Under the pieces are notes generated by a model. The model was given only the letters and a program-made list of their open reading frames with translations. It did no database searches and was not told the DNA's origin. A stretch of DNA of 64,000 nt from Citrifermentans bemidjiense Bem (GTDB taxonomy: Bacteria > Desulfobacterota > Desulfuromonadia > Geobacterales > Geobacteraceae), in assembly GCF_000020725.1 (NCBI RefSeq), contig NC_011146.1, positions 3,161,501 through 3,225,500 of the forward strand, given 5' to 3'. This document shows positions 54,487-62,682 of the stretch, piece after piece; position 1 is the first letter of the stretch, and the number at the start of each line of letters is the position of its first letter. The position numbers and the translations under genes are program-made.

Positions 54487-54506
54487 AGTATAGCGTATTT
54501 GCTATA
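54487..54506 (-). promoter_or_regulatory. Toxin-antitoxin promoter with palindromic operator
   Basis: TATACT (54487-54492, minus strand) lies only 6 nt before the toxin ATG. A perfect TATAGC-N6-GCTATA palindrome (54489-54506) overlaps it, a likely operator for the antitoxin. The -35 region (AAGACG) is weak. Confidence 0.6.
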
Positions 54507-54681
54507 GATCGTCTTTATTTTCTTTTGGCTTCCGATGAGCTGCGGCGTGACCTGCGCGGCGGGGTTTGCCGACAGGTAAAGGGGGATGAGGCGAGGCCGT
54601 TAAGCAGGAAAGGGGGTCGGGAAAGGGGGGCCTTGACACAGGACACTTTTGTCTGATGTCCAGGGCTGACCCCTCTTTTTG

Positions 54682-55074
54682 TTAACGTGACATGCATATG
54701 TTGCATTTAATAGTTCCGTTGCCAAGTATCAAACTCACCAATTTTTTGTCATAGTCCCAGCAAGTCAAACAATACTTATTCTTTTCACCATCGGGATCGC
54801 CTTCAATGACATAGTAGTTTCCCTTGCGAACAACTTTCCCATTCATCTCTAAAGCATCTTTGAGTCTTTTGATCTCTGAGTCCTTTTCTTGAAGGACATC
54901 CCTGACTTCTGCAACACTCATTTTTGCATCTGTTAAAGCCTCGATTAACTCAGCTACCTTGTATTTCATTTCTGCTTTTTCAAGGGATAAATCTGAGTTC
55001 TTGATTGCTTTTGCAATATCGACAGCAGCCTTAATACCGCTAAGTGCAGCCCCAATAGTTGTCAAATCCGTCAT
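54682..55074 (-). CDS. Small protein with coiled coil and C-terminal zinc-ribbon-like Cys pairs
   Basis: The 130-residue product has an N-terminal helical part (GAALSGIKAAVDIAKAIKNS) and a coiled-coil stretch (about 65-80). The C-terminal 40 residues carry two Cys pairs, CLTC and CNIC, about 20 residues apart, a zinc-ribbon-like pattern. I do not recognise the family. GGAG precedes the ATG. It has a low-GC coding style and lies among palindromic repeats, so it is accessory. Confidence 0.65.
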   Translation of the reverse strand: MTDLTTIGAALSGIKAAVDIAKAIKNSDLSLEKAEMKYKVAELIEALTDAKMSVAEVRDVLQEKDSEIKRLKDALEMNGKVVRKGNYYVIEGDPDGEKNKYCLTCWDYDKKLVSLILGNGTIKCNICMSR

Positions 55075-55104
55075 TATTTTTCTCCTGCCAATGAGGTGTC
55101 CACT

Positions 55105-55254
55105 GAGGTGTCAGCTCTGGACATGGACATAGCGTGAAGAAGTGGTATCCCCCGACACATCAGGCCCAGTGACCTTCTTTATTCAGCCCGTGCATGGTCC
55201 AGCCCTGACGCCTTAGCCTCATTCAGTTCTGTCCATGTCCAGACTTGACACCTC
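55105..55254. repeat. 24-bp inverted repeat with 102-nt loop
   Basis: GAGGTGTCAGCTCTGGACAT (24 nt, 55105-55128) is inverted at 55231-55254 with two mismatches. The element fills the gap between the 130- and 177-residue protein genes. A related tract (about 54633-54676, with GTCTGATGTCCAGGGCTGAC) lies downstream. Confidence 0.75.
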
Positions 55255-55285
55255 CGCCCCCGTCAGTGTTTACGCCGGTGTTATA

Positions 55286-55819
55286 TTAATTCTTTTTCGT
55301 CCAGTTGAGGATCTTTGAGTCTTCTAGATCAAATGTAGGCCAGTCAGGCGAATAAATTTTCCCTGTAACCGTGGCTGTGTCATTAGCCTTAAACAACCTG
55401 ACATTAGGGTAGTCTTTCAAATTAATATCGAAAAATGCTCTCAGCCTCTGATCGGAAAAGGTCATCTGTATTCTAACTGCTTCGCCACCATTTTTTAAAG
55501 ATACTGTGCAAATTCTGCCCTCCCATATAACAGTGTGACCGATAAAAGAATTAAAGTATTCATCAAACTCAATTTCGGAAAGGTGATCTCTTTTGTTGAC
55601 TATATCTTTCGGTGTAATGGCTAATGCAACTAAGTTATTTGGTTCTTTTATTTCTAGATCATCACCAAAAGTGCCGCCACTCCTGATTGACTGAAGCGCA
55701 AGATTCTCAATAGCAGGTTCGTCCTTAATGCCTATGAGCTTGGCGAAGCTCCTCCGAGGTGTCTCAAACGCAAAAACAACTCCGAGAACTCCAAGGATAA
55801 GACCAATTATTTCAACCAT
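55286..55819 (-). CDS. Membrane-anchored protein of unknown function, OB-like C-terminal part
   Basis: The 177-residue product has an N-terminal hydrophobic segment (VEIIGLILGVLGVVFAFE) and a soluble part with beta strands such as IGHTVIWEGRICTVSL and ANDTATVTGKIYSPDW, which may form an OB-like fold. No family is recognised. AGGTG precedes the ATG. Low-GC coding style. It may form a unit with the 130-residue gene downstream, across the inverted repeat. Confidence 0.62.
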   Translation of the reverse strand: MVEIIGLILGVLGVVFAFETPRRSFAKLIGIKDEPAIENLALQSIRSGGTFGDDLEIKEPNNLVALAITPKDIVNKRDHLSEIEFDEYFNSFIGHTVIWEGRICTVSLKNGGEAVRIQMTFSDQRLRAFFDINLKDYPNVRLFKANDTATVTGKIYSPDWPTFDLEDSKILNWTKKN

Positions 55820-56138
55820 AATTCACCTACTTTCTAACTCGTTATGAGGGGAAATCGTCACCACCCGCTCTCTTTGTGTCTCGGAGGACGTTTTGGGGTA
55901 GAGTAGAGAGCAGGATTTCCCTTGCCCTCCCACATCAAACCATCCCCCCACACGGCTTGTTCACCTTAAGGCATGCGCTTTCGTCCAAGGTGCTGTCGTT
56001 GGCACTCTAAATGATGAATCACTTTTTACTGACAAAAACCTTACAATTCAAGACCTGCACGCCTGTCCGCTTTCTGGGTAAACTTAACAATTGAACAACG
56101 TCAACTTGATTCCCTAGAATGTCCCCGAAAGCCCTTGT
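55820..56138. other. Intergenic stretch with one repeat copy, no gene seen
   Basis: I see no coding gene. From 56017 to 56099 it holds a degraded copy of the repeat at 57600-57677. The remainder (CCATCCCCCCACACGGCTTG region) looks like relic mobile DNA but could not be assigned. Confidence 0.55.
56017..56099. repeat. Direct repeat, left copy (about 83 bp)
   Basis: AATCACTTTTTACTGACAAA ... AATTGAACAAC matches 57600-57677 (AATCACTTTTTATTGACAAA ... AATTGAACAAT) with scattered differences. The two copies bracket the STAS-ATPase-STAS gene in the same orientation. Confidence 0.75.
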
Positions 56139-57389
56139 CTACCTTCTGCTCGAATAGCCCCGCTGAGTTAGTGCTCTTTCGATCAGGCCGTGGACGGTTT
56201 TATTCATATTTTTCAAACCAAACCTCCTGTTGAAGTTGGTTTGTCCAATTTCCATAAATATCTTACCAAGGACTTCATCGGCAAAGCTACTGGATATCAC
56301 TGGTATCCCAGACATATCTATAATTATTTTCTGTCCACCTGACATTTCATATAGGTTCAAAAGTTTCCTGCGAATAGGAATACCCACAAGTCTTGTACCA
56401 AAAGACAAAGTTTCATTTAAGAGGTTGAACTCGATAATCTCGTCGTCAGCTTCATATCGCATTTCTATAAAGTCAATTGGTTTATGTTGCTTGCCACCAA
56501 ATTTCAAGGCTTCTGCTAAAACTCCTGTTTTAGTACACTCAATACAGGCCACTACCAAAGTCCCTGAATATGGAACACGTTCGTCTCTGAGATGAAGTTC
56601 TGACCTTTGGTCATACGCCAATCGCGCATTTCCTGAATGAATTTGGAAATATCCACCACTTATTCTACTAACTTCGAAGCTGCCAAACAAACCATTGCCC
56701 ATTCCGAGACCATTAGTCACGCCTTCTCGTATGGCCTGATCGAGAGCATCCATATCGGTTTGAATGTGCTTATGCGCAGGTTTTAAGGTTGCGGGGATAC
56801 CAACTCCAGCATCGCATACTGCATATTCTATTCTTGGTCTTGTTCCCTTAAATGTAGTCAGTTGAACGAATCCGCCATTTTTACTATTGGAGTGAACCAA
56901 GACGTTATCTGTTATCTCATTAATTGCCCATTCAATTGATGCTAGGTCCTCCCTGCTTAATCCGTCCATTGAACAAAGAATAGCGTTTATAATTTTATCA
57001 ACCGATTCAGCTTGTTGGTTGGCATCGCTGAAATGGGTAACAGGCACATGTGAAAAACCTCGAAAACTTGACATGTTAAATCTATTCGGGTCAATTGTGT
57101 AAGCCCAATTTGTGCTTATAAACAGTTTGGCTAGAGTCTCTTTATTAGGCAAGATCAAGTGAGTACTTATGCCACGGTTTCTTATTTCCTGTATCTGAGC
57201 GCAGACACTCAGCATAGGCGCGTTAAAGGTAGCTGTGCACTGAGAAAAGTCGAGAGTAATATCTTGGTACCCTCGTCTACTAGTTGCATCGAAGATGACC
57301 CCGATCAATCTATGGAATTCGCCCATTCCGAGATTTCCAGTAATCGCGATAGTATTTTCATGCCGTCTTACAGGATCAAATGCAACCAC
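56139..57389 (-). CDS. STAS - HATPase (GHKL) - STAS-like (DUF4325) fusion protein
   Basis: The 416-residue protein has three parts. Residues about 10-100 look like a STAS anti-anti-sigma-type domain (DITLDFSQCTATFNAPMLS). Residues about 130-260 are a GHKL ATPase: N box EWAINEITDNVLVHS, G1 CDAGVGIPATL and NGLGMGNGLFGS. Residues about 310-410 are a STAS-like DUF4325 domain (IIIDMSGIPVISSSFADEVLGK). Anti-sigma kinase and its antagonist domains are usually separate proteins; here both kinds are in one chain. A GTG start follows AGAGAGG. No sigma factor gene lies nearby. Function unknown. Confidence 0.8.
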   Translation of the reverse strand: MVAFDPVRRHENTIAITGNLGMGEFHRLIGVIFDATSRRGYQDITLDFSQCTATFNAPMLSVCAQIQEIRNRGISTHLILPNKETLAKLFISTNWAYTIDPNRFNMSSFRGFSHVPVTHFSDANQQAESVDKIINAILCSMDGLSREDLASIEWAINEITDNVLVHSNSKNGGFVQLTTFKGTRPRIEYAVCDAGVGIPATLKPAHKHIQTDMDALDQAIREGVTNGLGMGNGLFGSFEVSRISGGYFQIHSGNARLAYDQRSELHLRDERVPYSGTLVVACIECTKTGVLAEALKFGGKQHKPIDFIEMRYEADDEIIEFNLLNETLSFGTRLVGIPIRRKLLNLYEMSGGQKIIIDMSGIPVISSSFADEVLGKIFMEIGQTNFNRRFGLKNMNKTVHGLIERALTQRGYSSRR

Positions 57390-57901
57390 TTTTGCACCTC
57401 TCTTTTCGGTAAGTTCCTACAAGCTACGAAGACAAAGCCGCTCTAGTGTGTTGTTGCGCGGCAGAGTCGGTACATCTCCAAGAAATGACTGGTATGGCGT
57501 CATTTGTCGATTTTCTCCCTGTTCGTCCCTTTCTTCTTCACAATGCCATCCGATAAACTCTATAATCTGACAGTGACTTTGCTGTGCCAGGTCTTGCAAA
57601 ATCACTTTTTATTGACAAAACCTTATAATTCTAGACCTGGCACACCTGTCCCCGGAATCACCACAGCAATTGAACAATATGATCAGCGTCCCCCTGCCCC
57701 AAATGCTGTAGTCTTGCGGCCGAGGGGGACGTTGGTCAGATTGTCGAGTTTCTGGCACGACCTTTGGGGAAGAGCCCACCTGCCCCCATGGCCGTAGTTC
57801 CCATTATTGGTCCGGACTCTGCACTTCCCAAACGTCTGGACATGCTATTCGGCAGGAATGGGCTGACATATCGCAATTTACGCGACATGACTGCAGCTGG
57901 G
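57390..57901. other. Intergenic stretch with palindromic repeats, no confident gene
   Basis: The stretch holds the hairpin repeat at 57583-57644, the right direct repeat, and a CGTCCCCCT / AGGGGGACG inverted pair (about 57685-57731). Short open frames on both strands show no family features and no good starts. Confidence 0.55.
57583..57677. repeat. Hairpin element (12-bp arms) and right copy of the direct repeat
   Basis: TGTGCCAGGTCT (57583-57594) and AGACCTGGCACA (57633-57644) are perfect inverted arms around 38 nt. The part from 57600 to 57677 is the right-hand copy of the repeat at 56017-56099. Elements of this kind are often found beside REP-associated transposases; none is in the window. 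Confidence 0.8.
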
Positions 57902-58063
57902 CTATTGCTCTCCTCCGCAACCAGAAGCACAGGCGTAAAGGTTGCTTTCGCATGTATTGAAACAACGCTTCCCGGCATCAGAGGACCATCTGTAGTATCT
58001 CGTTGGTGAAGCACAGCCCGAGATTGATACGGCCAAAAGCATATACGTCATCCACCTTTTCAT
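57902..58063 (-). CDS. 53-residue Cys-rich lipoprotein
   Basis: Read directly from the minus strand, GAGGAGACT precedes ATG at 58063 and opens a 53-codon frame to a TAG at 57902-57904. The product starts MKRWMTYMLLAVSISGC, a full lipoprotein signal with Cys 17. The mature part has four spaced Cys in RCFNTCESNLYACASGC. The signal, lipobox and ribosome site support it as real despite its size. Function unknown. Confidence 0.72.
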   Translation of the reverse strand: MKRWMTYMLLAVSISGCASPTRYYRWSSDAGKRCFNTCESNLYACASGCGGEQ

Positions 58064-58111
58064 AGTCTCCTCGTACTTACTAGTATAACGAGTGCGGGCC
58101 GCACCAGCGAG

Positions 58112-58813
58112 TCAGCGCCTGCGTGCAGCCCTATTGTTCCGCGCCTTTTTAGACAAAGTGCTTAAAAAGATCATCATTTCCTCTTCAATTTCATCACGAT
58201 TGATTCCGAAGTGTGCTTCCTTGTGGTGCTTTGGGCAAAGAGCAATTACGTTATCGGGGGTATCCCTACCTTCGTCAGCAAGGGCGATAACATGATGTGC
58301 CTCCAGGTAGTAGCTCTTGCCATTAGACATCAGAAAACCAAGTTCACCGCAATACTCACAGGTACCCTTTGCTCGCGCTATCACATAAGCCCTTACCTTA
58401 TGGTCCCTTGCGTATGAAGATGTAGTATGAGAACTCCTTTCAGGCTCAGCCACCCCCTGCGGGATTTCGTCTAAATCATTAATCGCATTAGATGCAAATT
58501 CGTGCACCTTCTCTTCGTTCATAGTCGGTTCTTTCTCTGAGAACGCCTTGATCAGGGCCAGTATGTATGAAGAGTTCACCGTGAGGTCTGTGTACTTAGA
58601 GGTCTTCAATGATCCGATCTCGAGGTAACGCTCAAAAACCCGCCCCGCATGGATTAACTTTTGGCGACGGGGCCGTTGTGTCGTAACAGGAGTATATGTA
58701 AACGAGGATTCTGACACCTCCAGCAGGAACGAGCTTCTGTTCCCAAGAGTCGAAAGCGGCCGCCCTTGATGCTGCTCAGCGAATTCCACAAGTTGCGAAA
58801 ATTTAGAGTTCAT
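58112..58813 (-). CDS. HNH endonuclease family protein
   Basis: The 233-residue protein ends in an HNH nuclease domain: CEYCGELGF, then YLEAHHVIALADEGRDTPDN and IALCPKHHKEAHFG (about 155-205), with the catalytic His in EAHHV and metal-binding Cys pairs. The N-terminal 130 residues have no recognised domain. GGAGGGGG precedes the ATG at 58813. Single HNH genes of this kind occur in phage, restriction or defence contexts; no partner is evident except the small lipoprotein downstream. Confidence 0.85.
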   Translation of the reverse strand: MNSKFSQLVEFAEQHQGRPLSTLGNRSSFLLEVSESSFTYTPVTTQRPRRQKLIHAGRVFERYLEIGSLKTSKYTDLTVNSSYILALIKAFSEKEPTMNEEKVHEFASNAINDLDEIPQGVAEPERSSHTTSSYARDHKVRAYVIARAKGTCEYCGELGFLMSNGKSYYLEAHHVIALADEGRDTPDNVIALCPKHHKEAHFGINRDEIEEEMMIFLSTLSKKARNNRAARRR

Positions 58814-58987
58814 AGCATCCCCCTCCATATGCAGATCGTTATTGAGGGGAAATTGTCATGATTCGCCCTTTTCCATACCTCATGCGCCATTATGACGCCT
58901 ATGTCAGCTAAGAAATATGTCATTTAAATTAGGCCGCAATATATAGACATCTCTTATCTTTGTCAAAGCCGAATGGGGACGCATTCG

Positions 58988-59016
58988 TTGACATCAATTA
59001 GCGTTGCGTATATAAA
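58988..59016 (+). promoter_or_regulatory. Strong predicted promoter of the MidA-like gene
   Basis: TTGACA (58988-58993) and TATAAA (59011-59016) are exactly 17 nt apart. The leader would be about 17 nt, with CAGGAGGG as the ribosome site. Confidence 0.78.
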
Positions 59017-59039
59017 AGTGTGCTTCAGGAGGGCTCTCA

Positions 59040-60200
59040 ATGGCCGATGGCACTGCAACTACTAAACTTGCCGAAATCATCCTCAACCGCATCCGCACCA
59101 GCGGGGATATAACTTTCGCTTCCTTCATGGAATCAGCTCTCTACGAGCCGGACCTGGGGTACTACACCTCCGCGGGTCGCAAAGTAGGCGCGGAGGGGGA
59201 CTTCTACACCAGCATGAACGTCCACAGCGCCTTCGGACGGCTCATCGCTCAGGAGATCTGCCGGTTCTGGGAACAACTCGACTCCCCCGCCTCTTTCACC
59301 ATCGCCGAGGCTGGCGCGGGCGGCGGCCAACTGGCCCAAGACATACTGGACGCCATCAGCGAGGACAACCCGCGATTCTACAACGGCCTCACCTATCGCC
59401 TCATTGAGAAGGAACCTTCCCTGCAGCAGGCCCAGGCCGCGCGCCTGTCGCGCCACGCCGACCGGCTTGCCTGGAGCTCCCCTGACGAACTCGCCTCCGG
59501 CACGCTCTCCTTCACCGGCTGCATCATCTCCAACGAACTCTTCGACGCCATGCCGGTGCACATCGTGGAACTGACCGAGGCGGGACTGCGGGAGGTCTAC
59601 GTATCCGCCAACGCCGACGGCTTTGTCGAGAGGCTGCTCCCACCCTCCACCCCGGAGCTGGAAAAGTACCTGCGCAAATACGAAGTAAGGCTCCTGCCGG
59701 GCCAGCGCGCGGAGATCAACCTGGCGGCTTCGGGCTGGATCGCCCAGGCGGCCGCCACCCTCACCCGCGGCTTCGTGCTCACCATCGACTACGGTTTCCT
59801 CTCCGGTGAGTTGTACACGCCGCAAAGGAGAAACGGGACGCTTCTTTGCTACTACAAGCACTCCACCAACGAAAACCCCTACCAACTGGTGGGTGAGCAG
59901 GACATCACCACCCACATCAACTTCAGCCAGCTCATCGTCGACGGCGAAGAGGCCGGCCTCAAGAAGGCGTGGTACGGCGAGCAGTACCGCTTCCTCCTCT
60001 CCGCTGGGCTCATGGAAGAGCTGATCAGGCTGGAGGCGCAGGCGAAGGACGAGCAGGAGAGCCTCAAGCACAGGCTGGCGCTGAAGAAGCTGATGCTTCC
60101 CGAGGGGGGGATGGGCGATACCTTCAAGGTACTGATCCAGTCCAAGGGGGTCGACAACCCGCAGCTTCTCTGCATGAGGAAATGGGGGATGGGACTGTGA
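59040..60200 (+). CDS. Class I SAM-dependent methyltransferase, MidA/NDUFAF7 family
   Basis: The 386-residue product belongs to the MidA / NDUFAF7 (COG1565) family; the mitochondrial member methylates an arginine of complex I subunit NDUFS2. Seen are FMESALYEPDLGYYTSAGRK (about 24-43), DFYTSMNVHSAFG, the SAM motif IAEAGAGGGQLAQDIL and SNELFDAMPVHIVE. Length is typical. It overlaps the HAD gene by 4 nt (GTGA). The substrate here is unknown. Confidence 0.9.
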   Translation: MADGTATTKLAEIILNRIRTSGDITFASFMESALYEPDLGYYTSAGRKVGAEGDFYTSMNVHSAFGRLIAQEICRFWEQLDSPASFTIAEAGAGGGQLAQDILDAISEDNPRFYNGLTYRLIEKEPSLQQAQAARLSRHADRLAWSSPDELASGTLSFTGCIISNELFDAMPVHIVELTEAGLREVYVSANADGFVERLLPPSTPELEKYLRKYEVRLLPGQRAEINLAASGWIAQAAATLTRGFVLTIDYGFLSGELYTPQRRNGTLLCYYKHSTNENPYQLVGEQDITTHINFSQLIVDGEEAGLKKAWYGEQYRFLLSAGLMEELIRLEAQAKDEQESLKHRLALKKLMLPEGGMGDTFKVLIQSKGVDNPQLLCMRKWGMGL

Positions 60201-60829
60201 CCTCGCCGCTCCCGCACAGTGAGGACTTGAAGGCGATCGTCTTCGACCTGGACGGGACGCTCTACCGGGAGGACCGGCTGGGCGATGAGGTGAACCAGAG
60301 CGCGATCCGCTACGTAGCAGCGCTGCGGCAGGTGGATATGATCGACGCCGAGGCGATGCTGCAGCGGGCTCGCGCCGAAAGCAGAGACGGCGGTACCTTG
60401 AGCCGCTCCGTGGTGGCGCTGGGGGGAAACCTCCCGGAAATGCACCGCAGGTTCGCCGCCGAAATCCATCCAGAAGAGTTCCTGAAAAGAGACGAGCGGG
60501 TGCCCAAGCTCCTGAAGCTCTTGGCCACCCGCTTCCAGCTCTACCTCTATACCAACAACAACCGTGACCTCTCCGGGCGCATCATGGCCCGGTTGGGCGT
60601 CACCGGCCTTTTCCGGGAAATCTTCACCATCGAGGATTACTGGCTTCCCAAGCCGGACTCCAAGCTCATCACTGACATACTTACCAAAATCGCTGTCAAA
60701 CCTGCCGAGGCTCTTTTCGTCGGCGACCGCTATGAGGTCGACCTGATGGTTCCCGAGTCAATGGGGTGCCCCATATTCGAATCCCAAACAGTCGAGGAAT
60801 TGCTGACGCTTGAACAATTAGTTCATTGA
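60197..60829 (+). CDS. HAD-superfamily hydrolase
   Basis: The 210-residue product has HAD motif I FDLDGTLY, with the nucleophile Asp near residue 16, motif II in YTNNNRD (about 118-124), a motif III Lys in WLPKPDSK and motif IV in FVGDRYEVDLMVPESMG. Phosphatase activity is likely; the substrate is not known. The GTG at 60197 has GGGGGA upstream and overlaps the methyltransferase stop; an ATG at 60182 is possible. Translation is coupled with the methyltransferase. Confidence 0.88.
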   Translation: MTSPLPHSEDLKAIVFDLDGTLYREDRLGDEVNQSAIRYVAALRQVDMIDAEAMLQRARAESRDGGTLSRSVVALGGNLPEMHRRFAAEIHPEEFLKRDERVPKLLKLLATRFQLYLYTNNNRDLSGRIMARLGVTGLFREIFTIEDYWLPKPDSKLITDILTKIAVKPAEALFVGDRYEVDLMVPESMGCPIFESQTVEELLTLEQLVH

Positions 60830-60853
60830 CTGGCAAACGCCATCAGCTAGAAT
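60826..60853 (+). promoter_or_regulatory. Possible promoter of the aspartase-type gene
   Basis: TTGACT (60826-60831) and TAGAAT (60848-60853) are 16 nt apart. The leader would be about 165 nt. The HAD stop codon overlaps the -35 box. No other signal was clear. Confidence 0.4.
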
Positions 60854-61024
60854 GCTTCACACCTAATGCGCAGCTACTGTCTCTGTCTCACGATTGAAGA
60901 GGCTCGACGCTCAAAGTAACAAGGACGCTATAAGGGAAGCTGCAAAGTCTATATTCGAATTCACCTGAAACAGCCCGAGCTTTATTTGATTCTGGACACT
61001 GGCAGAAGCTGGGAAGGAGCAGAC

Positions 61025-62425
61025 ATGGCAACACGACTCGAAAAAGACACTATGGGTGTGGTTGAGGTACCGGAGGGGGCCTATTACGGGGCTCAGACCC
61101 AGAGGGCCGTCGCCAACTTCCCCATTTCAGGACTAAAACCGCACCATGCCCTGGTCCGATCCACGGTGAGGATAAAGAAGTGCGCCGCGCAGGCGAACAT
61201 GACGACCGGCAGGCTCGACGCCGAGGTGGGAGGCGCCATCGTGAAGGCGGCCGATGAGGTTCTGTCCGGAGCGCTCGCCGACCAGTTCGTGGTGGACCCG
61301 TTCCAGGCCGGCGCGGGGACCTCGCACAACATGAACGTCAACGAGGTGTTGGCCAACCGCGCGGCGGAACTGTTGGGCGGCAAGCAGGGCGACTATTCGC
61401 GAGTCAATCCCAACGACCATGTCAACATGGCCCAGTCCACCAACGACGTCTTCCCGACCGCGATGCGGCTCGCCGCGCTGGAATTGGCAGAGCAGACGAT
61501 GACGGAGCTGGCGGGCCTTTCCGCAGCCTTCGAACAAAAGGGTAAGGAGTTCGACGGGATACTGAAGTCCGGGCGGACCCACCTGCAGGACGCAGTCCCC
61601 ATCCGTCTGGGGCAAGAGTTCGCCGCCTACGGCAAGGCCATCGGGAACAATCGCGCCGGCATCGAGCGGGCGCTTCCCGCCCTGAGGGAGCTGGGCATCG
61701 GCGGGACTGCCGTCGGCACGGGGCTCAATGCGGAAGAGGCCTTCATCGACCTGATAGTGCAGGGGCTCGCCCGCGAAACCGGACAGGAAGTCAATCGTGG
61801 GGGAAACCTGGTCGAGCGGATGCAGAACATGGATCCCTTCGTGGCGCTCAGTTCCACCCTCAAGGGGACAGCTCTCAACCTGATCCGGATCGCCAACGAC
61901 TTGAGGCTTCTCTCCTCGGGGCCCAGGACCGGTTTGGGCGAGATCAACCTCCCCGCGATGCAGCCCGGCTCCTCCATCATGCCGGGGAAGGTGAATCCGG
62001 TCATGCCGGAGGTGACCACCATGGTCTGCTTCCAGGTGGTCGGCGCGGATCTTACCGTCGCCATGGCGGCGCAGGCCGGGCAGTTGGAGCTGAACGTCAT
62101 GATGCCGGTCATCGCCTTCAACACGCTCTTCTCCCTGGAGATACTGAAGAACGTGGTGCATCAGTTCACCACCTTGTGCGTCGCCGGCATCAGCGCCAAC
62201 GAGGAGCACTGCCGCAACTACCTGGACCAGTCGGTCGGGCTTGCCACCGTGCTCGCGCCGAGCATCGGCTACGCCGCGGCGGCAGAGGTCGCCAAGGAGT
62301 CGGCCCGGACCGGGAAGAGCATTAGGCAGGTGATACTGGAAAGCGGCATACTGACCGAGGCGGAACTGGACCAGGTGCTGGCCCCCTTCCCGCTCACTAC
62401 TCCGGGCGTGCATGGCAAGGGTTGA
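61025..62425 (+). CDS. aspA: Aspartate ammonia-lyase (fumarase/aspartase superfamily)
   Basis: The enzyme reversibly removes ammonia from aspartate to give fumarate. The 466-residue product has YYGAQTQRAVANFPISG (about 19-35), GTSHNMNVNEV, DYSRVNPNDHVNMAQSTND, and the superfamily signature GSSIMPGKVNPVMPE (about 318-332). The ANFPISG and GTSxNMN pattern and the C-terminal TGKSIRQVILESGILTEAEL resemble aspartase more than class II fumarase. GGAAGGAG precedes the ATG at 61025. FumC activity cannot be fully ruled out from sequence. Confidence 0.87.
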   Translation: MATRLEKDTMGVVEVPEGAYYGAQTQRAVANFPISGLKPHHALVRSTVRIKKCAAQANMTTGRLDAEVGGAIVKAADEVLSGALADQFVVDPFQAGAGTSHNMNVNEVLANRAAELLGGKQGDYSRVNPNDHVNMAQSTNDVFPTAMRLAALELAEQTMTELAGLSAAFEQKGKEFDGILKSGRTHLQDAVPIRLGQEFAAYGKAIGNNRAGIERALPALRELGIGGTAVGTGLNAEEAFIDLIVQGLARETGQEVNRGGNLVERMQNMDPFVALSSTLKGTALNLIRIANDLRLLSSGPRTGLGEINLPAMQPGSSIMPGKVNPVMPEVTTMVCFQVVGADLTVAMAAQAGQLELNVMMPVIAFNTLFSLEILKNVVHQFTTLCVAGISANEEHCRNYLDQSVGLATVLAPSIGYAAAAEVAKESARTGKSIRQVILESGILTEAELDQVLAPFPLTTPGVHGKG

Positions 62426-62432
62426 CCTTAGT

Positions 62433-62578
62433 CCCCCCCTCCCTTGACGGGCCTGCGCGCCGGAGCGCTACGGCTCGCGAAGGCGGGAGGGGGTCGGGGG
62501 GTGGGTGAAGCTGCCAACGTAGTCGCATATGGCGCCTTCCCCCCCCACCCCAACCCTCCCCCGCAAGGGGGGAGGGGG
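62433..62578. repeat. Composite palindromic element, copy 2 (inverted relative to 44506)
   Basis: Reverse-complemented, this 146-bp unit matches 44506-44652: CCTTGCGGGGGAGGG, then GGAAGGCGCCAT, then CTTCACCCACC ... CGTCAAGGGAGGGGG. The middle 25 nt differ. It lies just after the aspartase-type gene. Confidence 0.85.
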
Positions 62579-62682
62579 TTTGATTAAGACGCTCTCCGAA
62601 ACTTTCACACCATTCTTTGCATTTATCGTAAAAATCTTATAGACTCGTCCCTGTTGCTAACCCAGACCAATTGGAGGAGTAA

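Noticed and set aside
54515-54706. Small gene between the toxin and the zinc-ribbon-like gene
   Set aside because: The 63-residue frame is Pro/Arg/Ser-rich, overlaps the end of a better gene and has no ribosome site.
55900-56010. Relic of a group II intron or transposase
   Set aside because: Short tracts look like mobile-element edges, but no conserved domain or clear end could be shown.
57736-58014. Two competing short frames on opposite strands (57736-58014 minus and 57764-58009 plus)
   Set aside because: Neither has a ribosome site or family match; the minus frame overlaps the better-supported lipoprotein in another frame.
61025-62425. Class II fumarase (fumC) as the name for this lyase
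   Set aside because: The motifs around NFPISG, GTSxNMN and the C-terminus fit aspartase better. The superfamily signature is shared, so this is a preference, not proof.
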